Shown piece after piece: positions 29,715 to 42,800 of a stretch of DNA of 64,000 nt. A model generated the notes under the pieces. It saw only the letters and a list, made by a program, of their open reading frames with translations. It was not told the origin of the DNA and did no database searches. Made by a program: the position numbers and the translations under genes. The first letter of the stretch is position 1; each line of letters begins with the position of its first letter. Origin of the DNA: Astrothelium macrocarpum (Eukaryota; Ascomycota; Dothideomycetes; Trypetheliales; Trypetheliaceae); NCBI GenBank assembly GCA_021030915.1, contig JAGEMR010000019.1, positions 248,001 to 312,000 on the forward strand, given 5' to 3'.

Positions 29715-32311
29715 CTACGCCTCCTCCACACCATCAGGCTGCACAGCGTCTGCATCGTTCATTTCTGTATCCTTGGGCTCGCCTGCTTCTGCTTTGCCAT
29801 CTGCCGGCTTGTTTGCAGCCTCCTTTTCCTGCTGCGCTTTCTTGGCTTCTTCCTCGGCCTTTTTCTTGGCTTCCAATTCCGCACGCTTGGCAGCTGCTTT
29901 CTCCTCTTCCTCCTTGAGCCGGGCTTGGCGTTCCTCCTCTATCTTATCATTGTATCGCTGGATGATTGGTCCAGCGACAGCACGAATTTCTTCAATTTTA
30001 CTGATATACACGGCTTTGGTTGCATCCTCACCATCTTCATAGAGCCAGTCCTAAAATGTTGAGTCAGAATAATGCGCCAGAGCGACATCTAGGCATCAAC
30101 AAAAGAGACGCCGGGTGATGAAGAAATTTGGAGCACTTACTTCAGTTTGTTCAAGCTTTTCTTTGACCTTGGTTTTTTCATCGTCATTGGCGAAATCGGC
30201 ATACTTGTCATCAATGTGACCCCTCATCTCATAAATGAAGCTCTCAAGTTCGTTCTTTTTGTCTTCAGTGTCGGCGACAAGCTTGTCCTCCATGACCATC
30301 TGGCTTTCTTTCTCTGCGGCCTGATCTTTGATGGATTGCTCCAATGAAGCGGTGCCAGCCGACAGCGGAAGATCGCCTTTACGAACTTGCTTCTTGACCT
30401 TGCGTGTCTTTGGTTTCTCTTCAGCCTTCTCATCGGTTTCCATCGCCTGCAAATCATTTTGTGTCAGTGATTGTTGCTGCGGAGGGTCTTGTCTCTGTTC
30501 AGATACCGCAGCGGACGTCGAACTGGTTGAGAGACGTGGTCGCTTATGCATGCGCCCTGTATCAATCTCTTCTTCCAAGTCTGACTTGCTGTCTGCAAGA
30601 CGCGGAACATGTGACGAAAGACAAATAGAATCATCACCTACATCGGCATCCTTCTTTTCACTCTCCTTTGCTTCTGGAATGGGCTCCTCTACTTCTTGAT
30701 CCTCCACGTAATATCCTTGCTCTACATTGAGGACTCCATGCAGATTGAGTCGAGCCTTGAGTTTGCAAATCATAAAGTCATCCTTGTTATCAACCTTGAC
30801 TCCCTTTACTGAGAAGCGGCCAATCCAAGGATCCATCTTACCCGGAATGGTGTCTGGCTTTGCGTATTTGGCCTCTAGATCGAACGGCTGCTTCCGATAA
30901 AAGGTAAGAATTTTGGTAGATGGCATGACGTTTCCTTTGTTGAAAACAGTCAGGCTGGTGTCTTCATCGGGTATGTCGGGTGACTTTTCCCATGTGAATT
31001 CGATGGGGTAATTGACAATGTCGTGCACAGAGAAATCGCGGACACGGAAGACAGGCGAGAGGATGGCACAACTGAAAGCAGCACCACGTGCAGCAGCTTC
31101 ATCTTGATTGAGTGTAAAGGAAAGCTTCTTGCCAAAGAAATTTTCGATGGCTGACTTTAAAGAGGGAACACGGGTGCATCCTCCCACCAATTCCACAAAA
31201 TCAATGTCGTCTGGCTTCAATTTGGCTTCAGCGAGTGCTTGCTCAAGAGGGATTGTAGCGCGCTCCAAAAGCGGCTTCACTAGCTCTTCTAGCTCTTCTC
31301 GTTTCAGGAATCCCTTGACGTCGACATCGTTCATGATGGATTCGATGCTGACTGGAGCACTGGCGTTTGCAGAGAGAACCTTTTTCAGCTTTTCACAGGC
31401 CGCGGCAAGACGTAATCTTGCCTTTTTGTTTTCGTTGATGTCAATCTTGAATTTTTCCTTGAATTCCGCGGCGAAGTGATCTACAATAGCCTTGTCGAAA
31501 TCGCGACCACCGAAATGTCGATCATATGCGGTCGATTTGACGGCGAGCTCGCCCTTTTTGAATTCAACAATAGAGCAGGTGTAGTTGCTATGTCCGATAT
31601 CGACAAATGCCACGCGACGAGGCTTTTCTTCAGGGCCAGGGAGGTCGAGTTTTGTGATGCCATAACCCAAAGCGACGGCCGTTGTATCATTGACCAATCG
31701 AAGCACTTTGAGCCCGGCAATCTCTGCGGCGTCTAAGAGAGCTCTCCTTTGACGGTCGGTATACCATGCGGGACACGTAAAGACCATGTCGTTCACAGGC
31801 AGCTTGAGCTCGGCAGAAGCTGTCTGTCGAATTTTGCTCAAGAACATTGCAACAACTTGTGTAGCTGTGAACTGAGTTTTCTGACCGAGGTATGAGACTT
31901 CAGCACCGACTTGGCCATGGATATCGACTAACGGAGCCGACACGAACTCTTGCTCTATTTGTACATCGGGATCCTTGATAGAGCGACCGGCCAGCCTTGA
32001 AAATGAGCCGACGGTATTCTTAAAATTTGACACCTCTTGTGTTTTTGCGGCTTCACCGAGATAACGAGCTTTTGGACCGAAACCTACAAGAGAGCTAGGT
32101 ACACAAGTCAGTGCAAGGCTAACATGGAAGTAGTTGTTAGGACGACGTACGGTGTAGCCCGGTTGGACACTTCATTGGTGATCTAGAGTCGTGTTAGCAT
32201 ACGTTTGATAGTCGGAACTTGTGGAGCACGACTTACCACATCCACGCCTCGATTCCGGGCAACAGCAATAACAGTATTGAGAGTGCCCAGGTCAACGCCT
32301 ACAACACTCAT
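29715..32311 (-). CDS. SSE1: Hsp110-type chaperone / Hsp70 nucleotide exchange factor (Sse1/Hsp88)
   Basis: Cytosolic Hsp110 that exchanges nucleotide on Hsp70 and holds unfolded clients. Exons on the minus strand: 32311-32237, 32182-32151, 32094-30141 and 30050-29715, with GT-AG introns. The first residues MSVVGVDLGTLNTVIAVARN are the Hsp110 form of the Hsp70 phosphate-1 loop. FVDIGHSNYTCSIVEF and LVGGCTRVPSLK mark the rest of the ATPase domain. The C-terminal helical domain ends in an acidic, Lys/Glu/Ala-rich tail (NDADAVQPDGVEEA). Without further splicing the protein is 798 residues. Removing the 195-nt intron-like segment 30641-30447 gives 733, closer to the ~700-720 residues usual in fungi. 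The gene heads a divergent promoter shared with the Fta1 gene; a minimal heat-shock element lies ~180 bp upstream. Confidence 0.95.
30447..30641 (-). other. In-frame intron-like segment (possible exitron) in SSE1
   Basis: Within the third SSE1 exon, 195 nt are bounded by GTAGGT (donor at 30641) and TTTGCAG (acceptor ending 30447), with a CTGAC branch-point match about 18 nt before the acceptor. The length is divisible by three and no stop occurs in frame. The segment adds 65 residues, including HKRPRLSTS, between KKDAD and AMETDEKAEEKPKTRK, a junction expected to be continuous in fungal Hsp110s. It is either an ordinary long intron or an optionally spliced exonic intron. Confidence 0.6.
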
Positions 32312-32876
32312 GTTTGCGACGCGGGAGAAGGAAAAGGAATGCGAATGTGAATTTGAATTTTGTCAGCAAAGCGTAGACGAGAAATGTAGAGATTTGCACA
32401 AAGGCGAGGTTCGGGCGAGTGCAGAGAAGACGTGGTGGGCTGGGGGCAGCGGTAGGAGTAGGTGGTTAATAGAGCTGGTTCGCATGGAAATTTCTCGCAG
32501 ATGCGCGAGCCCGCCAGTGCCAGGTCAGCTGTTTGCACGCGTGTTTGCACCCCACGCCGTGAGATCATTGGTGGGGCAACGCTGTGCCCTGCTCGCCACT
32601 GCCCGCCGCGCATCATCAACAATCCGCGCCAGTCCAGGTACGCCTGGCGATCTTCCAACCCACTTCAACGCTGAAATTCGAGGCGAATTCGAGGCCGATC
32701 CTGGTCAACACAAGACAAAACACACGCAATCCACGTCGAGCCTGAGTCCTCTCGCGTGCCTTGTATTCCAATCCGGAAAGCCTAGGCACAATCTCTGTAA
32801 CCACGGCCAAAAGCGAAAATGAAGTATAGGTAGTAACAACGGAAAACGCGTCGAATGCAAATGTCGCTCCAAATTC
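32312..32876. promoter_or_regulatory. Divergent promoter of SSE1 and FTA1
   Basis: 565-bp intergenic region between two divergent genes. At 32487-32494 the sequence GAAATTTC is a minimal two-unit heat-shock element (GAA-nn-TTC), about 180 bp upstream of the SSE1 start, which suits a heat-inducible chaperone gene. No perfect third unit is present. Confidence 0.4.
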
Positions 32877-34121
32877 ATGGCGCATTCTACTATATATCCG
32901 CTCTATAATTCAACTTACACTACCTTCCGAGTCTCGCCACTATACCATGGAAACTCACGCGGGGCATCGACCCCTCCATTATCCGATCGAGGTCTCAAAT
33001 ACCATGCCAAGCAACTTCGAGATATTCTCACAAAGAAGTCTATTCGTGGTGTGACTGTTGCACAGGACTTCCATGACTACGCGGACACCCTTCAGGACTG
33101 TTCCTGGTCTCTTCTTGGCAATGAGACCCAATGGGAGGATGGAACGTCTTTGAACAGCGAGACTGCTCGTGGCATCTACATTCAACTAACATACCAAAAG
33201 ACCACGCACTGCGCCATGTTACTTCGAGATCCCGACAACCTTCCGAATGACCATTCACAATTTACAACTCTTCCCCTGCTTTTCCTTCGTATGCCTGTTG
33301 CAATCCGCAACGTCTTTCTCAACTACTTGCAACTCAATTTCGACTGCAACGTGTCCGCCCAGAATCTTCAATCAATTGATGCCTTGCTGGAGCGCTTTGT
33401 GTCCACGTTATCAGATCAGGACACATCATGGGCGCATTTTCAAACGCATCCGTCTCTTACGCAAATACTCAAAAATCTCCAAGTCCAACTCGCATTCCCC
33501 TCGGTCGCGCCACTTCTCAAGAACATCGACATTACCATCGCGGCTGAAGATGTCCTACCTTTTCTCGAGCAAGGCAAGATTCTTGCTGCCCAGCGAACCC
33601 AAATGGAACATCGTCCTCTCATGACCGCATTAAGCCACTACTTGGACCAGCATTGCGGGTTGCATCTCGACCAAGCGGCTATCCAAGTCTCTAAGGTAGT
33701 ATGTGGTGTCTTTGCCCTATCTATTGACGGAAAAGTCAAGATTTTCGCCCCGGCGCGCTTCGAACTCGACGCCAACACTTCCTCGTCAGATATTGATCAA
33801 GTCCCGCAAACTCCCGTACAGATTGCTCTCAGCGAACTGTATGCTCAGCTGGTGGCTCAAGTGATGCCCCCGGATGAGAGTAGAGATGAGGCTGAATCTG
33901 CTCTGAACGATACCGACGCTGGGCCCAGCGTGTGGCAGATAGAGAAGGAAAAGGAACAAGCTAGGCCTGATGTGGTCGAATTGGTGGGCCGGGCTCGGAG
34001 CCCTGTGAAGAGGTCAATAGGGCCGGCGCAGACTCAGACCAATATGACTGATGTGCCAGAAAGTCCTCCGCCGCCGTATGCATTACATGACATTAACATG
34101 GAACGCCGTCTCGTGGAATAA
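32877..34121 (+). CDS. FTA1: Kinetochore protein Fta1 / CENP-L homologue
   Basis: Single exon, 414 residues, ATG at 32877. The N-terminus PLYNSTYTTFRVSPLYHG matches the opening of fungal CENP-L/Fta1 proteins, followed by LRDILTKKSIRGVTV and the block CSWSLLGNETQWED. Fta1 belongs to the inner-kinetochore CCAN (Sim4/COMA) complex on centromeric chromatin and pairs with CENP-N/Mis15. The central region is a mixed fold; the C-terminal ~80 residues are low-complexity with a Pro-rich PESPPPPYALHD tail. Identification rests on N-terminal motif recognition from memory, so a profile search should confirm it. The gene is convergent with the PDH E2 gene. Confidence 0.78.
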   Translation: MAHSTIYPLYNSTYTTFRVSPLYHGNSRGASTPPLSDRGLKYHAKQLRDILTKKSIRGVTVAQDFHDYADTLQDCSWSLLGNETQWEDGTSLNSETARGIYIQLTYQKTTHCAMLLRDPDNLPNDHSQFTTLPLLFLRMPVAIRNVFLNYLQLNFDCNVSAQNLQSIDALLERFVSTLSDQDTSWAHFQTHPSLTQILKNLQVQLAFPSVAPLLKNIDITIAAEDVLPFLEQGKILAAQRTQMEHRPLMTALSHYLDQHCGLHLDQAAIQVSKVVCGVFALSIDGKVKIFAPARFELDANTSSSDIDQVPQTPVQIALSELYAQLVAQVMPPDESRDEAESALNDTDAGPSVWQIEKEKEQARPDVVELVGRARSPVKRSIGPAQTQTNMTDVPESPPPPYALHDINMERRLVE

Positions 34122-34593
34122 TTTACTTTCATTTGTATGCAAGTTCTTGCTGGATATTGTCTGCACGTGATCGGGGCGTTGAAGGACGGGAAGCGGAACT
34201 CTCTTGTGTAGAGCTGGTGGAGTAGTGACTTTGATATACCCACACTTTTATTTCGTCTTAACACTATATGAAGTATTGGGGAAGGCTGTCCGGTTACGCG
34301 GGCCGCGATTGTTAAATTATAAAAGACTCTTGATACAACCTATATAATGAGCAGGGCTACAAAAAAGAACACCAAGAACTCGCTGATCCGCCAAAAAGGC
34401 GACTGGAGCCAAACCCGATTTCGGCGGCAAAAAGAGATGCGACGAAACCATTTGATCCACAGAGAGATGCAACCATATGCTTACACGGGTCAACATACTT
34501 CTTGCCAACTACAAACCACAACACCTCGCTCCTCATCTACACACCTTGACTTTTCTTCCCCACTCCAACACACTCCCAAACTCTGTTGAAGCC
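34122..34593. other. Convergent 3' intergenic region
   Basis: Between the 3' ends of FTA1 and the E2 gene; presumably holds both polyadenylation regions. No gene supported. Confidence 0.45.
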
Positions 34594-36181
34594 CTACAAC
34601 ATCAACTCCAAGGGGTTCTCCACCACCTTCTTCAACTCCCGCATAAACTCTCCCCCAACCGCCCCATCAACCACTTTATGATCAAAGCTCGCCGTCAACA
34701 CAATCTGCTCATCCCACCTCACCGCACCCTCCTCGCCCTCCTCCGCAGGCACCGGCACCTTCTTCGTAGCACCGACCGCCAGAATCGTCGCTTGCGGCGG
34801 ATTGATCACCGCGGTAAACCGCTCCACGGCAGCATTCATGCCCATATTCGAAATCGTGATCGTCCCACCCTGATACTCCTCAGGCTTCAGCTTGCCATCG
34901 CGCGCCCGCTTGCCCAGATCCTTGACAGCCGCGCTGATCGCCGCCAAGCCCAAGCCATCCGCGCCCGGAACAATCGGCGTCATCAGCCCCGCGGACGTCG
35001 CCACAGCCACCGACACATCGACGCGGTGGTGCGTGCGCACGGTGGTCTCGCCGCTGGACGACACGCGCCACGACGAGTTGGCGGCGGGCACGCGGCGCGC
35101 GGCGGCCGCGAGCGCCTTGATCAAAAAGTCGTTGACGGACAGCTTGTAGGCGCCGTCGGCCGCGCTGTTGAGCGCGTGCCGCAGCGCGAGCAGCTTCGTC
35201 ACGGACACGCTGCTGGCCACGAAGTAGTGCGGGTTTTGCGTGAAGGACTCGGTGAGGCGGGTGGCGATGGTCTTGCGCATGCTGCTGGCCGGCGTGTCGG
35301 TGTAGGCGGGACCCGAGGCCGCGCTGGAGGCGGGAGCGGTGGAGGAAGAAGTGGACGCGGGTTGGAACTTCTCAATGTCGCTCAGCGTGATGCGGCCGCC
35401 GGGACCGGTACCCTTGACTTTGGAGATGGGTACGCCTTTTTCGAGGGCGGCGCGTTTGGCGGCGGGGCTGGCGGATGGTTCGCGGTCGAGAGCGGTTTGG
35501 AGACGGGCACCGGTGGATTCGGATTCTTGGGCGCTGGGAGTGGGGGTGTCGTCTTTGGGTGGGGGAGGTGCGGTGCCGGTTTCTTTGCTGGGGGGTTCGG
35601 AGGATTCTGCGGCTTCACCTTTTTGATCACCTTTGGGAGGTGCCTTGTCGCCACCAGCATCTTCTAGAGTAAATGATTCGAAAGCAGAGACATCTCCGGA
35701 GTCTTCTACCATGACGGCTATGGGCTAGAAGCGTGGTATCAGCATCAGAGTGCGGAATTGGGGATTGGAAATGCTTGTAGTCGTACGTTTCCAACAGCAA
35801 CGTCCTTTTCACCTGAATCCTTTAGAATTTTGGCCAGCACACCTTCTTCTTGAAATTCAAAGTCCATTTGTGCCTTGTCCGTTTCAATCTCAACCAAGAC
35901 ATCGCCCGGTGCTATTGAGTCTCCGACTTTCTTCTGCCAGGCTCCAATGTTCCCGCTTGTCATTGTAGGAGAAAGGGCAGGCATTGAAACGACGGAATGA
36001 GGCGGAAAATCTGGACACACAATCAGATCTCCGCACACAGTGTATCGAGCAATCTCAGCTTACCCTTGGAAGCGTAACATCTTGCGAGGGCCGAAAAGAT
36101 CGGGATAGTTGCTGGCCTCCTTACAACACTTCTCAGATATAGTCTCGAGGACTGCCGCAGAAGCACTGCCGCAGCAGACAT
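34594..36181 (-). CDS. LAT1: Pyruvate dehydrogenase E2, dihydrolipoamide acetyltransferase
   Basis: Mitochondrial core enzyme that transfers the acetyl group from lipoyl-lysine to CoA in the pyruvate dehydrogenase complex. Exons on the minus strand: 36181-36064, 36010-35787, 35724-34594; 490 residues. The N-terminus (MSAAAVLLRQSSRLYLRS) is Arg/Ser-rich, a mitochondrial presequence. One lipoyl domain carries the target Lys85 in EIETDKAQMDFE. After a Pro/Glu-rich linker comes the peripheral E3/E1-binding domain (ASPAAKRAALEKGVPISKVK, from about residue 199). The catalytic domain ends with DHKVVDG (His463, Asp467), the acetyltransferase active-site motif. The 3' half is markedly GC-rich. It is divergent from SEC7 across a 650-bp spacer. 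Confidence 0.96.
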
Positions 36182-36829
36182 GTTGGCTGCGATGCGGTGA
36201 AAAGAGAAAGGAGTGTGGTGGTGAGAAAAGTCCGTAAGCTCAACAACGAAAAAGATGTCAACGGGTTGATGTCGGAGGAGCTTGGACCCTTCGGCCCCAA
36301 CCGGCGGGCAAGAGGTTGGGACGTTTGTGACCTGCTCTCGGACCTGAAGTGTCTTCCAATCAAAGACGGGTCCAATGCTGACAATGGAGAGAATTGGCGT
36401 TGTCGGCTCAGTGCATGTCCGGATGGCTTGAAGGTTGTTCTTTTCGTGCACTCCGTACGGAGCTACAGTTGCACGAGACTTGCAGATAGATGGGAACGTT
36501 GATTGGGCAGCGACACTCAACCGGTACATCCAGCGCTCCAATTGACTTCCGATTGGCTTATTTCCCGTTCGAGTAAGACAAGGTACCTTTGTGTGGCTGG
36601 TGACGAAGTGTGGCTCACGCGTGATCAGTGGCCTTGAGCATGATAGCAACACTAGCCCGCTTTGGTGAACACCACGACCTTATTCGCAGCCCCAGTCAGA
36701 ATTTCCATTGATTGACTCTGCAACTTGCCCAGAGTCTGAAGCACCAGAATCTCTCGATCCGCAATACTCTACTCCGGACATGCTAACATAGACCTGCTCT
36801 CCCCACATGCCTGACGGGCGCCTACAACC
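36182..36829. other. Divergent upstream region of the E2 and SEC7 genes
   Basis: 648 bp between two divergent housekeeping genes; presumably holds both promoters. No element stands out. Confidence 0.45.
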
Positions 36830-39800
36830 ATGAGCGCGGAGGACACGACAGCACCAGCTCCACAGGAAGGCCCCAATGCCTTCTCTCCAAAGGACGTCCA
36901 GAGCTCGTCAATGCAAAATGGTGAGCATGGAGACGCGGACGCGGATGATGAAGAGCGAAGAACCCTACAGGAACAGGCAGGGCCTGAGGGAGACACTACT
37001 GAAGACCAGTCTATAACTGCCGTTCCAGAATCATCGTCCTCGTCAAAAGATGTTGAGCCGACAGAACAGGACGCTGTCGACTCTTCACAGGCACAACATG
37101 AAGGACTGGATGGAAGTCCTGACATAGTCAGACAAGGCGCAAGTGGTAACACAGATGGACAAGAAACAAGACCCTCTCAGCCAGCACGGTCACGAACGGA
37201 TTCTCGTTCCACCGTAAATATCCAAGCGACGCAAAGGTCATCAGCTCTTAGCTCCATGGTCTTTGTCATCACCGCCTTGGACACAATTGCTTCTTCAAAA
37301 GATGCGAGGAAACGAAAAGAGCTTGGAGACGCTGCACAAAAAGCAATGAGTGCCATCAAGAGCGAGGGCGATCCCACCCATTTGAACCCAGAACTCCTAT
37401 TTCGACCTCTTCAACTCGCAACAGAGGCATATACCGTTCAAGTCGTCACCACCGCCTTGGACTGTATTGGCAAGTTGATCAGCTACTCTTACTTTTCCGT
37501 CCCTGCCGAGCAAACCGATGCCCCTCAAGCCCCTCCCTTGATTGAGCGAGCGATTGATACCATATGCGATTGCTTTCAAGGAGAAGCCACCCCTGTTGAG
37601 ATACAGTTGCAAATTGTCAAGTCTTTACTAGCCGCCATTCTCAACGACAAAATCGTCGTTCATGGTGCCGGTCTTTTAAAAGCTATTCGCCAAACCTACA
37701 ACATCTTCCTCCTCTCCAAATCAAGTCCAAACCAACAGATTGCCCAAGGAACTCTGGCGCAAATGGTGGGAACAGTGTTTGAACGTGTTCGCAGCCGCAT
37801 ACAAACGAAGGAAAACCGCATGACTGTCACACGCACATTACTCAAGGATGAGAATGACACCCAAGTGAGCAGTACCATTGGCAGTCCCGAGGGAAACGGA
37901 GACTTGAATGGCGACATTGAGAACTCGGAGACAAGCTCGACTTTACCCGGAGATGTCCCGGTCGAAAAGGATGAGCAATACAAGATTACCCTCCAGAGCT
38001 TTGAAAACAGAAAAAGTTTCGATGATGCAAGAATTGGCGACAATGCTCCCACCATGGTCACGCACTTGAAGAGATCAAAACCTCCCGTGCGATCGACTTC
38101 AAATGGTGATGTTCCATCCATTCATGTTCACCCCGATGGCTCCGACATGAGTGATGAAGATGAAGAAGATGAAATATACATCAAGGATGCCTTTCTGGTC
38201 TTCCGTGCCATGTCAAAACTCAGTATCAAAGGCTTGCCAGTCGAACAGGCGGTGGACATCAAATCTCATGGCATGCGATCGAAGCTGTTGTCGCTGCACA
38301 TCATTCACATGATTCTCCACAACAACCCCATCATTTTTACATCACCTCTAGCCACTATCCGAAGTGGTGCTAATGAAGATCCAATGACCTTTGTTCAAGC
38401 CATCAAGCAGCATCTTTGCCTGAGTCTGAGTCGGAATGGTGCAAGCTCCGTAAACCGAGTCTTTGAAGTCGGCTGCGCAATCTTTTGGGAGATGATGAAA
38501 AATATGCGCGTTATGCTGAAGAAGGAAATTGAAGTCTTTCTCAAAGAAATCTATCTTGCCATTCTTGACAAAAGAACAGCACCTATTTTCCAAAAGCAGT
38601 ATACCATCTCGCTTTTTGCCCGACTAGCCGCTGATGATCCGCGAGCCTTGGTTGAGATCTACCTAAATTATGACTGCGATCGCACTGCACTGGACAACAT
38701 GTATCAGCGAATAATCGAGCACGTCTCTCGAATCTCACTCACGCCAGTGGCCCTGACGCCGCAGCAACAACAGGCCTTTCTCGAGCACCAACCACGAATC
38801 CCAACAACTTGGATTGACTGGCAAAGTCGAGATACTCTTCCACCATCTCTATCAACCACCAACGTCACCGCTGCACCAGAACCCGATCTGGGCTACCCAC
38901 TAGAATATGCTTTGAAACAGGATTCACTGGCATGTCTGGTAAAGATATTGAGGTCTTTATCAGCTTGGTCACGACAGGGTCTTGAGCTTGCCCAGGCCGC
39001 TTTACGGGAACCAGAATCACGGAACTCTCTAGAAGACGGACGTCCTTCGTTAGACCGGCGAAATGGCACCTCGTCACCAAGGTTGGGAGGAAATGAGTGG
39101 GCTGATACCGGTACACCTATGGGTGAGGACGATCCGAGTGAACTTGAAAAGGTGAAGCAGCATAAGACAGCTCTCACAAATGCAATCAAACAATTTAACT
39201 TTAAACCCAAGCGGGGCATTCGGGTCCTGCTAAACGAGGGTTTTATCCAGTCAGATTCACCAGAAGACATTGCCAAATTCCTGCTTGAGGAGCCTCGCTT
39301 GAGTAAAGCTGCATTAGGAGAGTATCTCGGAGAAGGTGATGAAGAAAATGTCAAGATTATGCACGCCTTCGTAGACAGCATGGATTTCACCAAAACTCGC
39401 TTTGTGGATGCATTGCGACGATTCCTGCAAAGTTTCAGGCTTCCCGGAGAAGCACAAAAAATCGATCGCTTCATGCTGAAGTATGCCGAAAGATACATTT
39501 CTGGCAATCCAAATGCTTTTGCGAATGCCGATACGGCATATGTCCTTGCTTATTCCGTCATCATGCTCAATACTGATCAGCACAGCCTCAAAGTGAAAGG
39601 GCCGCGCATGACGCCGGAAGATTTTATCAAGAACAATCGCGGAATCAACGACAACGCCGATTTACCCGATGACTATCTGAAAGGTATCTTTGATGAGATT
39701 GCTCACAACGAAATTGTCTTGGACACCGAACGTGAGACTGCTGCAAACCTTGGATTTGGTGCACAGCCATCTGCAGGGCTGGCAGCAAACATTGGTCAGG

Positions 39801-42800
39801 CTTTGGCTACGGTGGGCCGTGACCTACAGAGAGAGGCTTACATGCAAGCCTCACAAGAGATGTCTAGTAGGACAGAGCAGCTGTTTAAGAGCATGATTAG
39901 AGCACAGAAACGAGGGGCTTCGAAAATTCCCGTATCGAAATTCATTCCTGCCACTTCTTTCAAACATGTCGGACCAATGTTCGAAGTTACCTGGACACCT
40001 TTTCTTCGTGCCTTGACTACGGCAGCAAGAGAGACGCTGAATATAGAAACCATCAAACTTTGCATGGAAGGGCAAAAAATTGCCATTCGAATTGCGTGCA
40101 TTTTTGACCTCGAAGATCCTCGGCAAGGATTTGTCAATTCGCTCGCCCAATTCACGAACCTGTATAACTTGAGTGAGATGAAGGCTAAGAATATCGAAGC
40201 TCTGAAATCATTGCTAGAGGTGGCTCATACCGAAGGCAACCTTGGAAAAGAATCATGGCGACACATTCTGACATGCATAAGCCAGCTCGATAGGTTTCAA
40301 CTCATCTCGACTGGCGTGGATGCGCGTGCGGTACCGGACGTGCTAAAGGCAAACAACATATCTCAAGGGGCTCAAAAAGGTCCTCCGCCTCCACGCAGAA
40401 CACGAACTCGATCAAGTGCTACACAGACTTTTCAGTCAGATATTGCTGTAGAAAGTCGATCCGCAGATATGATTCGGGGTGTCGACAAAGTATTTACGAA
40501 TACTGCAAATCTCAACGGCGAGCAGATTGTCGACTTTGTAAAAGCTCTTACCGAAGTCAGCTGGCAAGAGATACAGTCTTCCGGACAGAGTGAAGAACCG
40601 CGAACGTACAGTCTACAGAAGATTGTCGAAATCAGTGGTTACAATATGACTCGTGTGCGTGTGGAATGGACAAAAATATGGCAAGTGCTGGGCGAGCATT
40701 TTAACCAAGTTGGCTGCCATAGCAATACTACCGTGGTTGTTTTTGCTCTCAATTCTCTTCGGCAATTGTCTATGAAGTTTATGGAAATCGAGGAATTGCC
40801 AGGCTTCAAATTTCAAAAGGACTTTTTGAAACCTTTCGAACACATCATCAACAACAGTCATCAGGTATCGGTAAAGGATCTCGTGCTGAGATGTCTCATC
40901 CAGATGATACAGGCAAGAGGAGAGAACATTCGTTCCGGATGGAAAACGATGTTTGGAGTCTTTACCGTCGCTGCGAGGGAGCCGTACGAAAGTATCGTAA
41001 ACCTTGCTTTTGACAATGTAACACAAGTTTACAATACCCGGTTTGGCGTAGTCATCTCTCAGGATGCCTTTGCCGATCTTATCGTCTGTCTGACAGAATT
41101 CTCAAAAAACATGAAGTTCCAAAAGAAGTCTTTGCAGGCGATCGAGACACTAAAATCAGCAGTACCGAAAATGCTCCGCACACCGGAATGTCCGCTTTCT
41201 GTAAAAGCGGGTCTAGCGCAAGATGCACCACAACCAAGTGCAATTCCGAAGCAGCCAACAAGACGAACGCAAGAGGAACAATTTTGGTTCCCTGTGCTTT
41301 TTGCCTTCCATGACGTCCTTATGACTGGTGAGGACTTGGAAGTCCGCTCGCGGTATGTATCCAACAACTTCTTGCGATTTCACTGGTAGCTAACTCAGTC
41401 TTTTTTAGAGCACTAAACTATCTCTTTGACACCCTTATCAAGTACGGAGGAGATTTTCCGCAAGACTTTTGGGACACCCTCTGGCGCCAGCTCCTGTATC
41501 CCATATTTATGGTGCTAAAGTCAAAATCGGAGATGTCCAAGGTTCTGAATACAGAAGAGCTTTCTGTCTGGCTTTCAACTACCATGATTCAGGCCCTCCG
41601 AAATATGATAACGCTTTTTACCCACTTTTTCAGCTCTCTGGAATATATGCTTGACCGATTTTTGGATCTCTTGGCTCTTTGCATTTGTCAAGAGAACGAT
41701 ACTCTAGCAAGAATTGGCAGTAATTGCTTGCAACAATTGATCTTGCAGAATGTCACCAAATTTTCTCCACATCACTGGAATAAAATTGTCAATGCATTTG
41801 TCGATCTCTTCACCCGCACAGAGGCAACTGCTCTCTTTTCCGCAGCAACAGCAGCCTCTTACCGATCGTCTTCTAATGGGTCGATAAATGGCATCATGGA
41901 ACCCAAGACGCCTACCGGCGAATCATCCGCAGTATCTGATCTTCAGCTAAGCGAAACGCCCATCGATGAAACCGTCGACAATGCTCTCGGCATCAACGGT
42001 CTCCCTGCTTCTCAACCTCAATCAGCCGTCAGCAGGCAACAAACCTCCCAGAGCTCAACACCAGACCCCTCATCCTCCCACCGCCGCTCCTCTTCCGCTC
42101 ACAAACGATCCAACACGCGTGACGGCCTCGAAGACTTCTCCCACCCTTCCGCCGATGAACCCATGCAACAACCACCCGTCGTCGTCACCGCAGCGCGCCG
42201 CCGCTTCTTCAATCAAATCATCACGAAATGCGTCCTCCAACTCCTCATGATCGAAACAGTCAACGAGCTCTTCTCCAACGAATCCGTCTACACCAGCATC
42301 CCCTCCAGCGAGCTCCTCCGCCTCATGGCGCTCCTCAAAAAATCCTACCACTTCGCCAAGCGTTTCAACGGCGACCGCGACCTCCGCACCCGCCTCTTCC
42401 GCGAAGGCTTCATGAAGCAACCACCCAACCTCCTCAAGCAGGAATCGGGCTCCGCCAGCGTCTACGTCAGCATCCTACTGCGCATGTACCACGACCCGCG
42501 GCCCGAGCGCACCACGTCGCGCCCGGCCACGGAGCACGCGCTCATCCCGCTGTGCGTCGACATCGTGCGCAGCTACGCCGCGCTCGACGACGACACGCAG
42601 CAGCGCAACATCGCCACGTGGCGGCCCGTCGTCGTCGACGTACTCGAGGGCTACGCGGGCTTCCCCGAGCCCGAGTTCGGCCGGCATGTCGAGACGTTTG
42701 CGCCGCTGCTCGTCGCGCTGATGAACCGCGAGATGGGCATGGATGTCCAGCGCGCTGTGCAGACGCTGCTGCAGCGCGTGTTTGAGGTGCGCTTTGGGAC

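Noticed and set aside
30593..30641. 49-nt intron (GTAGGT to CTTGCAG) in SSE1
   Set aside because: Shifts the frame into stops; the 195-nt alternative keeps the frame.
34477..35667. 396-codon plus-strand open frame
   Set aside because: Antisense to the E2 gene; an artefact of its GC-rich third positions, with biased Arg/His/Gly composition.
38893..39507. 204-codon minus-strand frame
   Set aside because: Antisense to the Sec7 catalytic domain, which is unambiguous.
42070..42420. 116-codon minus-strand acidic frame
   Set aside because: Antisense to the SEC7 3' exon; Glu/Ala/Gly-rich shadow.
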